From positions 2,000,001 to 2,064,000 of the forward strand of contig NZ_CP039852.1 of NCBI RefSeq assembly GCF_006228385.1: a stretch of 64,000 bases of DNA, given 5' to 3'. Made by a program: the position numbers and the translations under genes. This document shows positions 9,004-19,531 of the stretch, piece by piece. The stretch is from Salinimonas iocasae (GTDB taxonomy: Bacteria > Pseudomonadota > Gammaproteobacteria > Enterobacterales > Alteromonadaceae). The first letter of the stretch is position 1. Each line of letters opens with the position of its first letter. Under the pieces are notes generated by a model. It was not told the DNA's origin, made no database searches, and was given only the letters and a program-made list of their open reading frames with translations.

Positions 9004-10776
9004 TTAGTATGAGCGCGCTTTGGGCGGGAATGCTTCCCGGAGCTTAGGTGACATATTCACCTGGCGCTTCAACATAGACTCATCTTCCGGACGATAAATG
9101 CTGTGGCACAACCAGTTATCATCATCGCGATCCGGGTAGTCGAACCGGCTGTGAGCACCACGACTTTCGGTACGGAAGTTTGCTGCTACTGCTGTGCTGT
9201 ACGCGGTTTCCATCAAATTGTCTAATTCCAGACACTCAATACGCTGGGTATTGAAGTCGCTGCTCTTATCATCCAAGCGAGCATTTTGAAGACGTTCGCG
9301 GATTTCACGCAGCTCTTTCAGGCCGTCAGCCATCGCATCCCCTTCTCGGAAGACCGAGAAGTTAAGCTGCATGCACTCCTGCATGTCCTTTTTAATCTGT
9401 ACAGGATCTTCGCCTTTGCTCTTATCGGAGTTTTCCCAACGATTGAAGCGAGACATAGCTGCATCCAGATCTGATTCGCTGGCATCACGACTTGGTCCCA
9501 TTTCGCTCAAGGTTTCACCCAAGTGAAGACCGGTAGCACGACCAAACACAACCAAATCAAGCAGTGAGTTTCCGCCCAGGCGGTTAGCACCATGAACAGA
9601 TACACAAGCAATTTCGCCGCAAGCGAACAGACCTTTTACAACCTGATCCTTGCCATTCTCATCAACACGCAGTGCCTGTCCGTGAACATTCGTCGGTATA
9701 CCACCCATCATATAGTGACAAGTTGGAATTACCGGAATGGGTTCTTTCACAGGATCAACGTGCGCAAATGTGCGTGATAGTTCAAGGATACCCGGAAGTC
9801 TTGACTCAAGAACATCCTTACCTAAGTGGTCGAGCTTAAGTTTAATATGCGTGCCCCAAGGACCATCACAACCACGACCTTCACGGATTTCAGTCATCAT
9901 TGAACGTGCAACAACGTCACGTCCCGCCAAATCTTTAGCATTAGGCGCATAGCGTTCCATGAACCGCTCGCCATCTTTATTAAGAAGATAGCCACCCTCG
10001 CCCCGGCACCCTTCGGTAACCAGAGTACCCGCACCAGCGATACCTGTTGGGTGGAACTGCCACATTTCCATATCTTGCATGGAAACGCCAGCACGTAACG
10101 CCATGCCTACACCATCACCGGTGTTGATATGCGCGTTAGTCGTAGAGGCAAAAATCCGTCCAGCGCCGCCTGTGGCAAGAACAACAGCACGAGATTTAAA
10201 ATAAACAACCTGTCCGGTTTCGATATCAATGGCTGTACAACCTACTACATCACCGTCCTGGTTTTTAACCAGATCCAGGGCATACCACTCACTGAAAACC
10301 TTCGTTTTGTTTTTCACATTTTGCTGATAAAGCAAATGGAGTAATGCGTGGCCTGTACGGTCGGCCGCAGCTGCTGTACGTGCAGCCTGTTCGCCGCCAA
10401 AATTCTTAGACTGACCACCAAAAGGACGTTGGTAAACTTTACCGTTTTCAAAGCGAGAAAATGGCAAGCCCATATTTTCCATTTCTAAAATGGCTTTAGG
10501 CCCTGTCTCACACATGTATTCGATAGCATCCTGATCACCAATGTAATCAGAGCCTTTCACAGTATCGTACATGTGCCATTCCCAGTTATCTTCATGGGAG
10601 TTGCCTAGCGCTACGGTGATACCACCCTGCGCAGATACAGTGTGAGAACGTGTTGGAAAAACTTTAGATAAAAGTGCACAGGACTTGCCTGATTGCGAAA
10701 TTTGCAATGCAGCTCGCATACCTGCACCGCCGGCGCCAATAACAATGGCGTCAAATTCATGTACTGGTAAACTCAT
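9004..10776 (-). CDS. sdhA: Succinate dehydrogenase flavoprotein subunit
   Basis: Catalytic subunit of complex II that oxidises succinate to fumarate through covalently bound FAD. The start chosen is the ATG at 10776 ([19 protein letters not shown]), giving 590 residues like E. coli SdhA. A longer open frame reaches 10806 but lies inside sdhD. The FAD-binding GAGGAG is near residue 14, the flavinylated histidine is H45 in SHTVSAQGG, and the active-site region includes [21 protein letters not shown]. It begins one base past the sdhD stop, so it is translationally coupled. Confidence 0.98.
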   Translation of the reverse strand: MSLPVHEFDAIVIGAGGAGMRAALQISQSGKSCALLSKVFPTRSHTVSAQGGITVALGNSHEDNWEWHMYDTVKGSDYIGDQDAIEYMCETGPKAILEMENMGLPFSRFENGKVYQRPFGGQSKNFGGEQAARTAAAADRTGHALLHLLYQQNVKNKTKVFSEWYALDLVKNQDGDVVGCTAIDIETGQVVYFKSRAVVLATGGAGRIFASTTNAHINTGDGVGMALRAGVSMQDMEMWQFHPTGIAGAGTLVTEGCRGEGGYLLNKDGERFMERYAPNAKDLAGRDVVARSMMTEIREGRGCDGPWGTHIKLKLDHLGKDVLESRLPGILELSRTFAHVDPVKEPIPVIPTCHYMMGGIPTNVHGQALRVDENGKDQVVKGLFACGEIACVSVHGANRLGGNSLLDLVVFGRATGLHLGETLSEMGPSRDASESDLDAAMSRFNRWENSDKSKGEDPVQIKKDMQECMQLNFSVFREGDAMADGLKELREIRERLQNARLDDKSSDFNTQRIECLELDNLMETAYSTAVAANFRTESRGAHSRFDYPDRDDDNWLCHSIYRPEDESMLKRQVNMSPKLREAFPPKARSY

Positions 10777-10777
10777 A

Positions 10778-11125
10778 TTACACACCCCACAGAACGAACA
10801 GGCCAACTAAAACATACGTAAATGCAATCAGGTTAAGAATCCATTGCAAAAGACCGCGAACTTTAACTGATTTTATGTAGTCGGTAAGAACCTGCCATAA
10901 GCCAATGCGAACGTGTATCATCACTGACACCAACGTTGCCATTGTAAACACCTTCATCGCCAGGCCTGAGAACAATCCGCGCCATTCTACGAATGTAATG
11001 CTATCGGTTGTGATAAAAAACCACGCCATGACGAGGGTAAACGCAAATATAATTACAGCGGTGGTACGCAGCGAGACATAGTCCTGAACGCCATTACGCT
11101 TAACGCTTGCCTGATTCGTTACCAT
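10778..11125 (-). CDS. sdhD: Succinate dehydrogenase membrane anchor subunit D
   Basis: Small membrane anchor of complex II, 115 residues from the ATG at 11125, with three predicted membrane helices. The segment [16 protein letters not shown] matches the conserved SdhD region near the haem and quinone site. The upstream in-frame ATG at 11161 would extend deep into sdhC and is unlikely. The ATG overlaps the end of sdhC by 7 bases (ATGGTAA), which suggests coupled translation of the two anchors. Confidence 0.93.
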   Translation of the reverse strand: MVTNQASVKRNGVQDYVSLRTTAVIIFAFTLVMAWFFITTDSITFVEWRGLFSGLAMKVFTMATLVSVMIHVRIGLWQVLTDYIKSVKVRGLLQWILNLIAFTYVLVGLFVLWGV

Positions 11126-11493
11126 AGTACTACTCCCAATACGATGGTCAGAATAATCCACAGTGCAATAATCGCTTTTGCACTTAAATTACCTGATTCC
11201 AATTCTTCCCAATAACCCATGTCCATGACCATATGGCGTAGTCCGCCAAGAATGTGGTAGGTCAACGCTGATAAGGTGCCAATCGCAACTACTTTACCTA
11301 AGACACCAGCCATAAGGCCCTGTACCTGTTCGAACCCTTCAGGCGACGATACGGATACCGCCCATGCCCAAATTACAAACAGCAATGCGAAGAACATCGC
11401 GACGCCGGTGATACGGTGAAGAATTGACGAAATAGCAGAAGGAGGAAATTTAATGGTATTGAGCTCTAAATTTACTGGTCTTTGCTTTTTCAC
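11119..11493 (-). CDS. sdhC: Succinate dehydrogenase cytochrome b556 subunit C
   Basis: Cytochrome b subunit of complex II, 124 residues with three membrane helices. The quinone-site motif SSILHRITGVAMF is near residue 21, and the haem-ligand region YHILGGLRHMVMD is near 79. It is the first gene of sdhCDAB and diverges from gltA across a 657-base intergenic region. Its stop lies inside the first codons of sdhD. Confidence 0.96.
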   Translation of the reverse strand: MKKQRPVNLELNTIKFPPSAISSILHRITGVAMFFALLFVIWAWAVSVSSPEGFEQVQGLMAGVLGKVVAIGTLSALTYHILGGLRHMVMDMGYWEELESGNLSAKAIIALWIILTIVLGVVLW

Positions 11494-12150
11494 AATGTAT
11501 GCCTGTTATATCCGTAGGGACTATGAATCACTCGTTGTTTTTATGTCCTGACTAAGCGATTCAGTTTATTTCTGTTAATTGTCTCTTCCAATGAGATGTT
11601 AACAATTTGTGAACGTGTCGTTACCTGAAATAGACGAAAAAACTTCCCTAAATCAAGCACGCATGAGTATATCTACCGCACTGTATAATTACAATTTTTT
11701 GTGGTGTTATCACACCATGGTCTTAGATAGCTGTCATGGATATGCAACTTGGACGGATTATGATCAGAAACATCTGTGGACACAGTATAAACATGACCCG
11801 TCATTGACTGAAAACTTCACCTGTTCAAATTTCACTCTGTACAGTGGCGCGAGTTACCTACAGGTAGTTACCTGTCTTTTCGTTAAAAGTCGGATTAATA
11901 AATTGCACATCACCGTATATAATATTGTGTTGGACAAAATTTGGCTGTGAAGTTTTTTTAATCGATGTATGTATACAGCAGTGGTAGCCAGGCACATCAC
12001 CACAGGCAATCTAGAATATTTATTGTACAAATATGCATTTAAATTGACTTCTGCATGCATAATAAAGTACAAATACGCCACTTTTCCCAGCAGGTCGTCA
12101 TATTTTTGACGATATTGCTGAAAACAGAACCATTCTGAGGAGAGCAATTT
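11494..12150. promoter_or_regulatory. Divergent control region between sdhC and gltA
   Basis: This 657-base region holds the promoters of the sdh operon and gltA, and I see no gene in it. Visible elements: inverted repeats TGGTGT-TATC-ACACCA (11702-11717) and TACCT-AC-AGGTA (11855-11866); two TGTTAA motifs 24 bases apart (11573, 11597) that loosely resemble ArcA half-sites; a 9-base direct repeat GTACAAATA (12025-12033, 12067-12075) flanking a TTGACT (12044-12049) that could be a gltA -35 box. Two open frames of about 100 codons here look random. Which factors bind is unknown. Confidence 0.5.
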
Positions 12151-13431
12151 ATGGCAGATCAGAAAGCCATTTTAAAAGCCGGTGATAAGGAAATCGAACT
12201 TCCGATTTATTCCGGTACCGAAGGACAAGACGTTATTGATGTACGTTCACTAGGCGCACATGGGTATTTCACTTTCGACCCAGGCTTTATGGTCACAGGT
12301 TCTTGCGAGTCAGAGATAACCTATATCGATGGTGCGAACGGTGTATTGTTACACCGCGGTTATCCTATTGAAGAGTTAGCCCGCGATGCGAGCTACCTTG
12401 AAGTGTGCTACCTGTTATTAAACGGTGAAGCACCTAATAAAGAAGAATACGAAGAGTTCCGTGCAACTATCACTCGTCATACGATGGTGCATGAACAAAT
12501 TAACATGTTCTTCCACGGCTTCAGAAATGATGCCCATCCAATGGCAATGTTATGCGGCACCGTTGGTGCGATGTCATCGTTCTATCACAGTGATTTGGAT
12601 GTTGGTAACCCGGAAGAGCGCATGCGTAGTGCGCACCGCCTGATTGCTAAGATGCCGACACTTGTTGCAATGTGTTACAAGTATAACATCGGTCAACCGT
12701 TTGTTTATCCGCGTAACGACCTGAGCTACGCCGCAAACTTCCTGAATATGATGTTCTCTGTACCTGCGGAAGATTACAAAATCAGTCCTGCTGTTGAGCG
12801 CGCAATGGACAGAATTTTCACTCTTCATGCTGATCATGAGCAAAACGCATCAACCTCCACCGTACGTCTTGCAGGTTCATCGGGTGCTAATCCGTATGCA
12901 TGTATTGCTGCTGGTGTGGCGTCACTGTGGGGACCTGCTCATGGTGGTGCAAATGAAGCATGTTTAAATATGCTTGAAGAAATCGGTAGTGTGGATCGTA
13001 TTCCAGAGTTTATAGAACGTGCCAAAGACAAAAATGACCCGTTCCGTCTGATGGGCTTTGGTCATCGCGTTTATAAAAACCATGACCCTCGCGCAACTGT
13101 TATGCGTGAAAGCTGCCACGAAGTACTTAAGGAACTGGACTTACAGGATCCGTTACTTGATGTGGCGATGGAGCTTGAGCGTATTGCTTTGGAAGATGAT
13201 TACTTTGTCGAGAAAAAACTGTTCCCGAACGTTGATTTCTACTCAGGCATTATCTTAAAAGCAATTGGTATTCCTACGAATATGTTTACCTGTATCTTTG
13301 CTCTGTCTCGTACAGTTGGCTGGATTTCACACTGGCATGAAATGATGAGCGATTCTAAACAAAAAATCGGTCGTCCACGTCAGCTTTATAAAGGTTACAG
13401 TCAGCGCTCATTTGACCCTATAGACAAATAA
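12151..13431 (+). CDS. gltA: Citrate synthase
   Basis: Condenses oxaloacetate and acetyl-CoA to citrate, the entry step of the TCA cycle. The 426 residues match the type II (hexameric, NADH-inhibited) bacterial enzymes. Catalytic regions [19 protein letters not shown] and [13 protein letters not shown] are intact, and [12 protein letters not shown] near the C-terminus carries substrate-binding residues. A GAGGAG ribosome site lies about 9 bases before the ATG. It is divergent from sdhCDAB, an arrangement common in gammaproteobacteria, and is followed by an intrinsic terminator. Confidence 0.98.
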   Translation: MADQKAILKAGDKEIELPIYSGTEGQDVIDVRSLGAHGYFTFDPGFMVTGSCESEITYIDGANGVLLHRGYPIEELARDASYLEVCYLLLNGEAPNKEEYEEFRATITRHTMVHEQINMFFHGFRNDAHPMAMLCGTVGAMSSFYHSDLDVGNPEERMRSAHRLIAKMPTLVAMCYKYNIGQPFVYPRNDLSYAANFLNMMFSVPAEDYKISPAVERAMDRIFTLHADHEQNASTSTVRLAGSSGANPYACIAAGVASLWGPAHGGANEACLNMLEEIGSVDRIPEFIERAKDKNDPFRLMGFGHRVYKNHDPRATVMRESCHEVLKELDLQDPLLDVAMELERIALEDDYFVEKKLFPNVDFYSGIILKAIGIPTNMFTCIFALSRTVGWISHWHEMMSDSKQKIGRPRQLYKGYSQRSFDPIDK

Positions 13432-13452
13432 TACGTTGATAACATGTTTATT

Positions 13453-13482
13453 AATAGCGCCCAATGGGCGCTATTTTTTTTT
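13453..13482 (+). terminator. Intrinsic terminator after gltA
   Basis: Perfect 10-base stem AATAGCGCCC / GGGCGCTATT with an AAT loop and a run of nine T. Confidence 0.92.
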
Positions 13483-13519
13483 ACTGGCGTATAAAACTGG
13501 TTAGTAAAAGGAGAAAACA

Positions 13520-13942
13520 ATGCCCTACCCGGCTGTAGTATTAGGCATTGCTGGCCTCATTCCATTTATTGGCTTGCCGCTTCTGGCTGTGTCCGGCCAT
13601 CTGGGAATGTATGAAGCAATGCATTATTTTACGCTTTATTCGGCTGTGCTATTGTCGTTTTTTGGCGGTGTTCATTGGTATGATGCCATAGCAAACCGAA
13701 ATACCGGTCATCAATTATATGTGGCAATGCTACCCACCATTATCGGCTGGATATGTTTGATATTAGGCAGTGATATCCGGACACTGGGTATACTTTCAGT
13801 GTCGTACCTGGCAGTACTTATCTACGATAAATTTACATTAGCACTGCCAAAAGATCTTGTCCTGAGCTACACAACCTTGAGGATCGGCTTAACCACAGTA
13901 GTCGTGCTGGCGCATGCTTTTATGATATTTCTATTGAAATAG
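13520..13942 (+). CDS. DUF3429 family membrane protein
   Basis: A 140-residue inner-membrane protein with about four or five hydrophobic helices. The FFGGVHWYDAI segment near residue 47 is typical of the DUF3429 family. The function is unknown for the family. It is preceded by AAAAGGAG at a good distance and stands alone between two terminators, so it is probably its own transcription unit. Confidence 0.85.
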   Translation: MPYPAVVLGIAGLIPFIGLPLLAVSGHLGMYEAMHYFTLYSAVLLSFFGGVHWYDAIANRNTGHQLYVAMLPTIIGWICLILGSDIRTLGILSVSYLAVLIYDKFTLALPKDLVLSYTTLRIGLTTVVVLAHAFMIFLLK

Positions 13943-13969
13943 AAAAGGCACCCGAAGGTGCCTTTTTTA
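13943..13969. terminator. Bidirectional terminator between DUF3429 gene and manB
   Basis: Stem AAAAGGCACC / GGTGCCTTTT with a CGAA loop, with A and T runs on both sides. It can end both the plus-strand DUF3429 gene and the minus-strand manCB pair. Confidence 0.9.
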
Positions 13970-13982
13970 ATTTTATCAGTGC

Positions 13983-15443
13983 TTACTCAGTACGAATCAA
14001 TGTAAGTAGCTCTGCAGTTTTTTGTTCCATAAGCGGAATGTCGCCGCGAGACTCTACATTGAGCCTGATAACCGGTTCGGTATTTGATTTGCGTAAATTG
14101 AAACGCCAATTGTCAAATTCCAGCCCAATACCGTCTGTTTCATCAACGACTAGCGCGTCAGACTTGTATTTATTGAGCACTCTGTCCAGAGCGGCATCAG
14201 CATCCTGAAGTTTGCTGTTAATTTCACCTGAAGATGGGTATTTCTGAATGCGCTGTTCAACCATCTGCTCAAGCGTCTGTTGCTTGGTACAAATCAGCTC
14301 AGCGACTAATAACCATGGAATCATTCCGGTATCGCAATAAGCAAAATCACGGAAGTAATGGTGAGCACTCATTTCCCCACCATACACCGCATCTTCCTTA
14401 CGCATTCTTTCTTTGATAAATGCATGTCCGGTTTTGCATTTGACCGGCCTGCCGCCAAGCTGCTCAACGATATCCTCGGTATTCCAGCATAAGCGTGGAT
14501 CATAAATGATGGCTGATGAAGGGTCTTTTTCTAAAAACGCCTGGGCTAGTAATCCAACGATATAATAACCTTCGATGAAATTACCCTTTGCATCAAATAA
14601 GAAACAGCGATCGAAATCGCCATCCCAGGCAATACCGAAATCAGCGTCGTTGTCCCTGACCGCCTGTGCGGTATCGGCACGGTTCTCAGTCAGCAATGGA
14701 TTGGGAATACCATTAGGGAAAGAGGGATCGGCATCATGGTGAACTTTAATAAATTCAATGGGAATTTTACGCTCATCAAATGCATCTTCCAGCGCATCAA
14801 CTACCTTACCCGCCGCCCCATTACCGGAATTTACCACTATCTTGAGAGGGCTGAAACTCGATGACTTAACATAGCCAAGAATATGATCTACATACGCAGA
14901 CGTGCACGAATCCTGTTTATAATGATTCGATGCTTGCAATGTCTCTCGGCTAATGTGCCCTTTTCCCTGATAGAACGCATCAGGGTCAATTGTATTGCCG
15001 TTTGTATAAAAATCTAAACGCGATTTCACATACTCATCATCAAGCTCTTCAGCACCTTGTTGGATTGCATGAAGTCCGGTATCACCACTGATAGGTATCG
15101 AGCCAGCCTTGACCAGTTTCATCCCATTATAGTTGATAGGATTATGACTGGCTGTGACCTCAATGCCGCCATCAACATTAAGATACTTCGTGGCAAAATA
15201 AATTTCTTCAGTGCCGGTCATACCCAAATCGATTACAGACGCGCCGCCATCTATAAGGCCTGCGCTTAATGCCAGCTTAAGTGGCTCAGAGGTAAGTCTG
15301 ACATCACCGCCGACAACGACGGTGCGCGCAGCCAGAACATTAGCAAACGCGTAGCCTACCCGGTAGGCAACCATCTCATCCAGCTGCTTATTGAGCTCAC
15401 CGCGTATATCGTAAGCTTTGAAACACGTAATTTTTTGAGTCAT
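13983..15443 (-). CDS. manB: Phosphomannomutase
   Basis: Interconverts mannose-6-phosphate and mannose-1-phosphate for GDP-mannose synthesis. It has 486 residues, slightly longer than E. coli CpsG (456). The phosphoserine loop is [14 protein letters not shown] (S99), the Mg-binding loop is WDGDFDRC, and the sugar-binding segment is [10 protein letters not shown]. It lies 2 bases after manC, so the two are co-transcribed. The alpha-D-phosphohexomutase family also includes phosphoglucomutases; pairing with manC supports the mannose assignment. GDP-mannose would feed surface polysaccharide, but no glycosyltransferase is nearby. Confidence 0.93.
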   Translation of the reverse strand: MTQKITCFKAYDIRGELNKQLDEMVAYRVGYAFANVLAARTVVVGGDVRLTSEPLKLALSAGLIDGGASVIDLGMTGTEEIYFATKYLNVDGGIEVTASHNPINYNGMKLVKAGSIPISGDTGLHAIQQGAEELDDEYVKSRLDFYTNGNTIDPDAFYQGKGHISRETLQASNHYKQDSCTSAYVDHILGYVKSSSFSPLKIVVNSGNGAAGKVVDALEDAFDERKIPIEFIKVHHDADPSFPNGIPNPLLTENRADTAQAVRDNDADFGIAWDGDFDRCFLFDAKGNFIEGYYIVGLLAQAFLEKDPSSAIIYDPRLCWNTEDIVEQLGGRPVKCKTGHAFIKERMRKEDAVYGGEMSAHHYFRDFAYCDTGMIPWLLVAELICTKQQTLEQMVEQRIQKYPSSGEINSKLQDADAALDRVLNKYKSDALVVDETDGIGLEFDNWRFNLRKSNTEPVIRLNVESRGDIPLMEQKTAELLTLIRTE

Positions 15444-15445
15444 TC

Positions 15446-16858
15446 CTATCCCTGTTTCTGCGTTCGGCCGTAGCGGTCAGAGAAACGCACAATATCGTCC
15501 TCTCCAAGATAAGCACCTGATTGAACCTCAATTAACTCCAGTGGAATCTTACCTGGATTTTCAAGGGCATGAACCTCACCGATAGGAATGTAGGTCGACT
15601 CATTTTCAGTAACCATACGTGTGTTTTCACCGATGGTTACGCTCGCTGTACCTGATACTACTATCCAGTGTTCAGCGCGATGGTGGTGCATTTGAACAGA
15701 AAGCTTCTCACCAGGCTTTACAGTAATTCGTTTTACCTGAAAGCGTGCGCCATTATCTATAGAGTCATAGCTACCCCAGGGGCGGAAAACCTCGCGGTGG
15801 AACTCAAACTCAGGACGTTTTTCTTCTTTTAAGCGGTTAACAACTTTCTTTATATCCTGCACTTTATTTTTGTTGGCTACCATGATGGCGTCTTTGGTTT
15901 CAACGACCACGACATCGTCAAGACCAATCACGGATATCAGTCGCCCTTCAGCATTGATGTAGCTATTGTGAACATCTTCTAAAATGGCATCACCAACAAC
16001 AGCATTACCATTATCATCTTTGTCCGCCACGTCCCACAATGAAGACCAGCTGCCTACGTCAGACCAACCAGCATCAAGCGGAACCATTGCAGCTTTTTCG
16101 GTTTTTTCCATTACCGCATAGTCAATAGAGTCGTCAGGACAAGTCGCAAATGTGTCGGCATCAATGCGAATGAAGTCAAGATCCTGTGTTTCAGTTTCAA
16201 TAGCGCGTTTACAGATATCCAGAATGTCCGGGTGATATTTTTCCAGCTCTTCCAGGTAACGTCCTGCTTTAAACATGAACATGCCACTATTCCAGAAATA
16301 ATTGCCGGAATCGACATACTCTTTGGCTGTGCTCATGTCAGGCTTTTCAACAAACTGCTCAACCACAAATCCTGTGTCGAGCTCCTGCGAGGCTTTTATG
16401 TAACCATAGCCTGTGTGCGGGCAATCAGGAACAATGCCGAACGTTACCAGATAGCCAGCCTGCGCCAGCTGCTCTGCTTTTTTTACTGATTGCTGAAATA
16501 CCGTTTTATCTTTTATAAGATGGTCTGCCGCTAAAACCAGCAGCGTTTCGTCAGCATCACTTTGCAACGCATGCAGTGCAGCCAAAGCAATTGCCGGCGC
16601 TGTATTGCGACCTACAGGTTCCAGTAATATTCCGCCATGAGCGATTCCTCTTTGCCGCAATTGTTCGGCCACCAGAAACCGGTGTGAGTCGTTGCAAATC
16701 ACAATGGGCTCTCTGGCATCGACACCCTCCAACCGCGAAAGTGTTTCCTGCAACATGGTCTGTTCGGAGGTGAGAGCGAGAAATTGCTTGGGAAGAGCGG
16801 CACGGGATTTAGGCCACAAACGGCTGCCTGAGCCACCTGCAAGAATTACTGGTTTCAT
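15446..16858 (-). CDS. manC: Mannose-1-phosphate guanylyltransferase / mannose-6-phosphate isomerase
   Basis: Bifunctional type II enzyme (ManC/CpsB/AlgA) of 470 residues that makes GDP-mannose. The N-terminal nucleotidyltransferase domain carries [19 protein letters not shown] near residue 7. The C-terminal cupin domain (about 350-465) carries RPWGSY, the metal-binding [13 protein letters not shown] and [11 protein letters not shown], as in the isomerase half of AlgA. It is the first gene of the manC-manB unit. The upstream region holds two inverted repeats, one with perfect 13-base arms. Confidence 0.96.
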   Translation of the reverse strand: MKPVILAGGSGSRLWPKSRAALPKQFLALTSEQTMLQETLSRLEGVDAREPIVICNDSHRFLVAEQLRQRGIAHGGILLEPVGRNTAPAIALAALHALQSDADETLLVLAADHLIKDKTVFQQSVKKAEQLAQAGYLVTFGIVPDCPHTGYGYIKASQELDTGFVVEQFVEKPDMSTAKEYVDSGNYFWNSGMFMFKAGRYLEELEKYHPDILDICKRAIETETQDLDFIRIDADTFATCPDDSIDYAVMEKTEKAAMVPLDAGWSDVGSWSSLWDVADKDDNGNAVVGDAILEDVHNSYINAEGRLISVIGLDDVVVVETKDAIMVANKNKVQDIKKVVNRLKEEKRPEFEFHREVFRPWGSYDSIDNGARFQVKRITVKPGEKLSVQMHHHRAEHWIVVSGTASVTIGENTRMVTENESTYIPIGEVHALENPGKIPLELIEVQSGAYLGEDDIVRFSDRYGRTQKQG

Positions 16859-16910
16859 TTTCTATCCTATGAGTTTACAGCTAAAGCGCTTATATCCTGG
16901 CGACATAGTA

Positions 16911-16930
16911 ATTGAGCCTCAAAACTCAAT
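16911..16930. repeat. Inverted repeat upstream of manC
   Basis: ATTGAG / CTCAAT with an 8-base spacer, 53 bases before the manC start on the minus strand. It could be an operator or leader hairpin. Confidence 0.35.
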
Positions 16931-16980
16931 CAACGCAACGCTTTGTAATTATGACGTTTACTACATCGATAAGCACAGAT

Positions 16981-17013
16981 TGGATGTAAAAAGTACCAGT
17001 CTTTTTACATCCA
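16981..17013. repeat. Perfect 13-base inverted repeat upstream of manC
   Basis: TGGATGTAAAAAG and CTTTTTACATCCA flank the 7-base spacer TACCAGT. The arms are exact complements. The element lies 123 bases upstream of manC and 137 bases past the end of the neighbouring GST gene. It does not have the GC-rich stem and T-tail of a normal terminator; a regulator site or an RNA hairpin is more likely. Confidence 0.75.
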
Positions 17014-17149
17014 GCACTTTTGACGTATAGAGTTTCGCCAACTTGCTACATTAATATACGATGGGGTTAATGCAAGCAACAAACAGACCACTCTCTCGCG
17101 GCTCGTGCCCTCCTTTGCATTGAAGCAATCCGTTTAGTATCGAATTTAC

Positions 17150-18118
17150 CTATTCAGGAAATAACGCATCTCTGCCATGAGGTTCGTCCAGATTAAGTTC
17201 TGGACCCACCGGCACAACCTGGGTCGGGTTTATCATAGTGTGGCTAAAATAGTAATGACGGGTGATGTGGTCCATGTTAACCGTCTCGCTGACTCCGTGG
17301 ATCTGATATAACTCTCTCAGATAACCACTGAGTGCCGGATAATCATTTATTTGTTTCCGGTTACATTTAAAGTGACCATGATAAACCGCATCAAAGCGGA
17401 TGAGTGTCGTAAATAAGCGCCAATCAGCCTCAGTAATCTGTGTACCTGCAAGATAACGCTGACTGGACAGGCGTTGTTCAACGGTATCAAGCGCGCGAAA
17501 CAGCGCACTAACAGCTTCATCATACGCCTCCTGCGTTGTGGCAAATCCAGCTTTATAAACACCATTATTAATGTGATGGTAGACCAGTGCATTTACCTGA
17601 TTAATTTCCTCCTGTAATTCGGCTGGATAATAATCATCGTGATTTTGTGTAATATGATTGAATTCACTGTTGAACATACGGATGATGTCTGCAGATTCAT
17701 TACTGACAATTGTCTTCTTCTGCTTATCCCATAAAACCGGAACAGTAACACGCGTAGTAATGTGCGAATCAACTATTGTATAGATTTCCCGCAGGAACTG
17801 TTTCCGGTAAAGCGTATCGCCGGTCGCATCCGGATAGCCGGCAAATGTCCAGCCTTCATCCAGCATTTCGGGGGAAACAACAGACACACTGATATGTGAC
17901 TCTAACTGTTTAAGCTTTCTGAACAGTAAGGTTCGGTGAGCCCAGGGACACGCCAGGGACACATATAAGTGGTATCGTCCTGACTCTGCCGGAAACTTTG
18001 CGTCTTTATCTGCACAAACCCAGTCTCTGAACGATGCCTCCTCGCGCTTGAACTTGCCTCCGTTGCTGTCGGTGTCATACCATTTATCTTTCCACTGACC
18101 GTCTACTAATAGTCCCAT
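17150..18118 (-). CDS. Glutathionyl-hydroquinone reductase (Xi-class glutathione transferase)
   Basis: Reduces glutathionyl-hydroquinones using glutathione, a soluble detoxification enzyme (YqjG/ECM4 family). The 322 residues match the family. The catalytic cysteine is C57 in ACPWAHRTL, which distinguishes the Xi class from Ser/Tyr-type transferases. The C-terminal helical domain includes ITEADWRLFTTLIRFDAVYHGHF, a conserved stretch of the group (given here only in part as a marker: ADWRLFTTLIRFD). It is monocistronic and divergent from tcdA. Confidence 0.93.
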   Translation of the reverse strand: MGLLVDGQWKDKWYDTDSNGGKFKREEASFRDWVCADKDAKFPAESGRYHLYVSLACPWAHRTLLFRKLKQLESHISVSVVSPEMLDEGWTFAGYPDATGDTLYRKQFLREIYTIVDSHITTRVTVPVLWDKQKKTIVSNESADIIRMFNSEFNHITQNHDDYYPAELQEEINQVNALVYHHINNGVYKAGFATTQEAYDEAVSALFRALDTVEQRLSSQRYLAGTQITEADWRLFTTLIRFDAVYHGHFKCNRKQINDYPALSGYLRELYQIHGVSETVNMDHITRHYYFSHTMINPTQVVPVGPELNLDEPHGRDALFPE

Positions 18119-18261
18119 CCTTATCCCCTGTAATTGCGCTTTATACTTTGAATACGGGTGTAAAACGGCAGAGAGTCAGTTTCGGATTGAAGGACTTGGA
18201 AATAATGCAATAATTACGCTTATTTCAACGTCAAGCGTTACGTACAACGCCTCATTTTTGT

Positions 18262-18267
18262 TATAAT
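18262..18267 (+). promoter_or_regulatory. Candidate -10 box of tcdA
   Basis: A perfect TATAAT lies 45 bases before the tcdA start. The -35 match is poor, so this is only a probable promoter core. Confidence 0.3.
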
Positions 18268-18312
18268 TATCGGCTTTAATCGACTCTCACTCCCCTTGAC
18301 ACACAGGTAGTT

Positions 18313-19086
18313 ATGACTGATAAGCAACGGTTCGGCGGAATTTCCCGTTTATACGGTGATGCCGCCTCGAAAAATCTGGCTAATGCCCATATCGCGGTTA
18401 TCGGAATTGGTGGGGTTGGGTCATGGAGCGCGGAAGCGCTGGCGCGCTCTGGTATTGGCGAGATAACACTTATTGACCTGGATGATATCTGTGTCACCAA
18501 CGTTAACCGTCAGATTCATGCACTGTCTCAAACCGTTGGACAGCCTAAAGTTGAGGTAATGGCTAATCGATTACGCGATATCAACCCGGCAATTAAGATA
18601 AACGCTATTGAAGACTTCGTTACGCCGGAAAACGTGCGAGATTCCATTCGTCCGGTATTTGATGGTGTCATAGAAGCTACGGATAGTATTCGCGCAAAAG
18701 CTGCAATAATCTATAGCTGTAAACGCCAGAAAATTCCGGTGGTTACCGTTGGCGGTGCGGGCGGTCAAATCGACCCCACGAAAATAACGTGTGCGGACCT
18801 TGCCAAAACGATACAGGATCCGCTGGCTGCAAAATTACGGGCAGCACTACGCAAAGATTACGGGTTCAGTAAGAATACTAAACGACGGTTTGGTGTCGAA
18901 TGTGTATTTTCCACCGAACAGTTACGTTACCCCCAGCCGGATGGTAGTGTATGCTTTAATAAATCAGTTATGGAAAATGGCACACGCCTGGATTGCGCTG
19001 GTGGCTTTGGCGCAGTGGTTACCGTAACAGCCACATTTGGCATGTTTGCAGCAGCAAAATTAATTAATAAAATAACTGAAAGCTAG
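18313..19086 (+). CDS. tcdA: tRNA threonylcarbamoyladenosine dehydratase
   Basis: ATP-dependent E1-like enzyme that cyclises t6A37 in tRNA to ct6A (TcdA/CsdL). It has 257 residues, close to the E. coli enzyme. The adenylate-binding Rossmann motif VIGIGGVGSWSAEALARSG begins near residue 29, followed by LIDLDDICVTNVNRQ and QPKVEVMANRL, all typical of ThiF/MoeB/TcdA proteins. The partner CsdA/CsdE genes are not nearby. A small gene of unknown function follows 33 bases later and may share the transcript. Confidence 0.93.
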   Translation: MTDKQRFGGISRLYGDAASKNLANAHIAVIGIGGVGSWSAEALARSGIGEITLIDLDDICVTNVNRQIHALSQTVGQPKVEVMANRLRDINPAIKINAIEDFVTPENVRDSIRPVFDGVIEATDSIRAKAAIIYSCKRQKIPVVTVGGAGGQIDPTKITCADLAKTIQDPLAAKLRAALRKDYGFSKNTKRRFGVECVFSTEQLRYPQPDGSVCFNKSVMENGTRLDCAGGFGAVVTVTATFGMFAAAKLINKITES

Positions 19087-19119
19087 CCGCATAAAAAAAT
19101 ACACGACAAAGGATAATAC

Positions 19120-19527
19120 ATGCAACAACAAGAGCTCGAAGTGTTAATGAAAGACTCTGCTGCAAATGCTGTTGAAACTGCGCAAAGTGAGTTTTCAGTG
19201 ATTTTGGACTACACCCGGGACAGTGTCAAACTTGTCGATGATGTCATTTTGATGTTTGTGGAAAAATTTCAGGACAGAGCATTAGAAGACACAGCGGTGT
19301 TCACTATTTGTAATATTTATGGCGCTTACCTGGGTGAGGTTTTCAAAAAGCAGGTCGGTGGGGCCTGGCGATATGATGACTCTAATCCGGATGCTCCCTA
19401 TGTTCTGCTAGATGTAGGCGATAATTCATATGCATTTGCCGGGATATGCTACGAGCGTTTAGTCAACGACAGCCAGATAAGTGTTTATAATTACTTTGAA
19501 CAGGCCCTGCATAATAAAACGCAGTAA
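19120..19527 (+). CDS. Conserved-looking hypothetical protein
   Basis: A soluble 135-residue acidic protein without signal peptide or membrane helix. I do not recognise a family with certainty. The first half is helical (LVDDVILMFVEKFQD) and the second contains a W/G-rich stretch (GGAWRYDDSNPDAPYVLLDVG), which could be a small mixed alpha/beta fold. A ribosome site (AAAGGA) precedes the ATG at 19120. It follows tcdA on the same strand and is convergent with the DUF2919 gene. The coding start and codon use look genuine. Confidence 0.75.
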   Translation: MQQQELEVLMKDSAANAVETAQSEFSVILDYTRDSVKLVDDVILMFVEKFQDRALEDTAVFTICNIYGAYLGEVFKKQVGGAWRYDDSNPDAPYVLLDVGDNSYAFAGICYERLVNDSQISVYNYFEQALHNKTQ

Positions 19528-19531
19528 CCGA

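Noticed and set aside
11573..11606. ArcA binding site in front of sdhC
   Set aside because: Two TGTTAA motifs are present but 24 bases apart, which does not fit the usual spacing; kept only as a note in the control-region entry.
11698..11717. CRP-like site in the sdh-gltA region
   Set aside because: The halves TGTGG and TCACA are only 5 bases apart, not 6 as needed; it is better described as the inverted repeat TGGTGT-TATC-ACACCA.
11609..11950. 113-codon plus-strand open frame upstream of gltA
   Set aside because: No ribosome site, odd composition (many Tyr, Cys, His), no family resemblance; it lies in the sdh-gltA control region.
11854..12147. 97-codon minus-strand open frame in the same region
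   Set aside because: It overlaps the probable gltA promoter and leader and looks random in composition.
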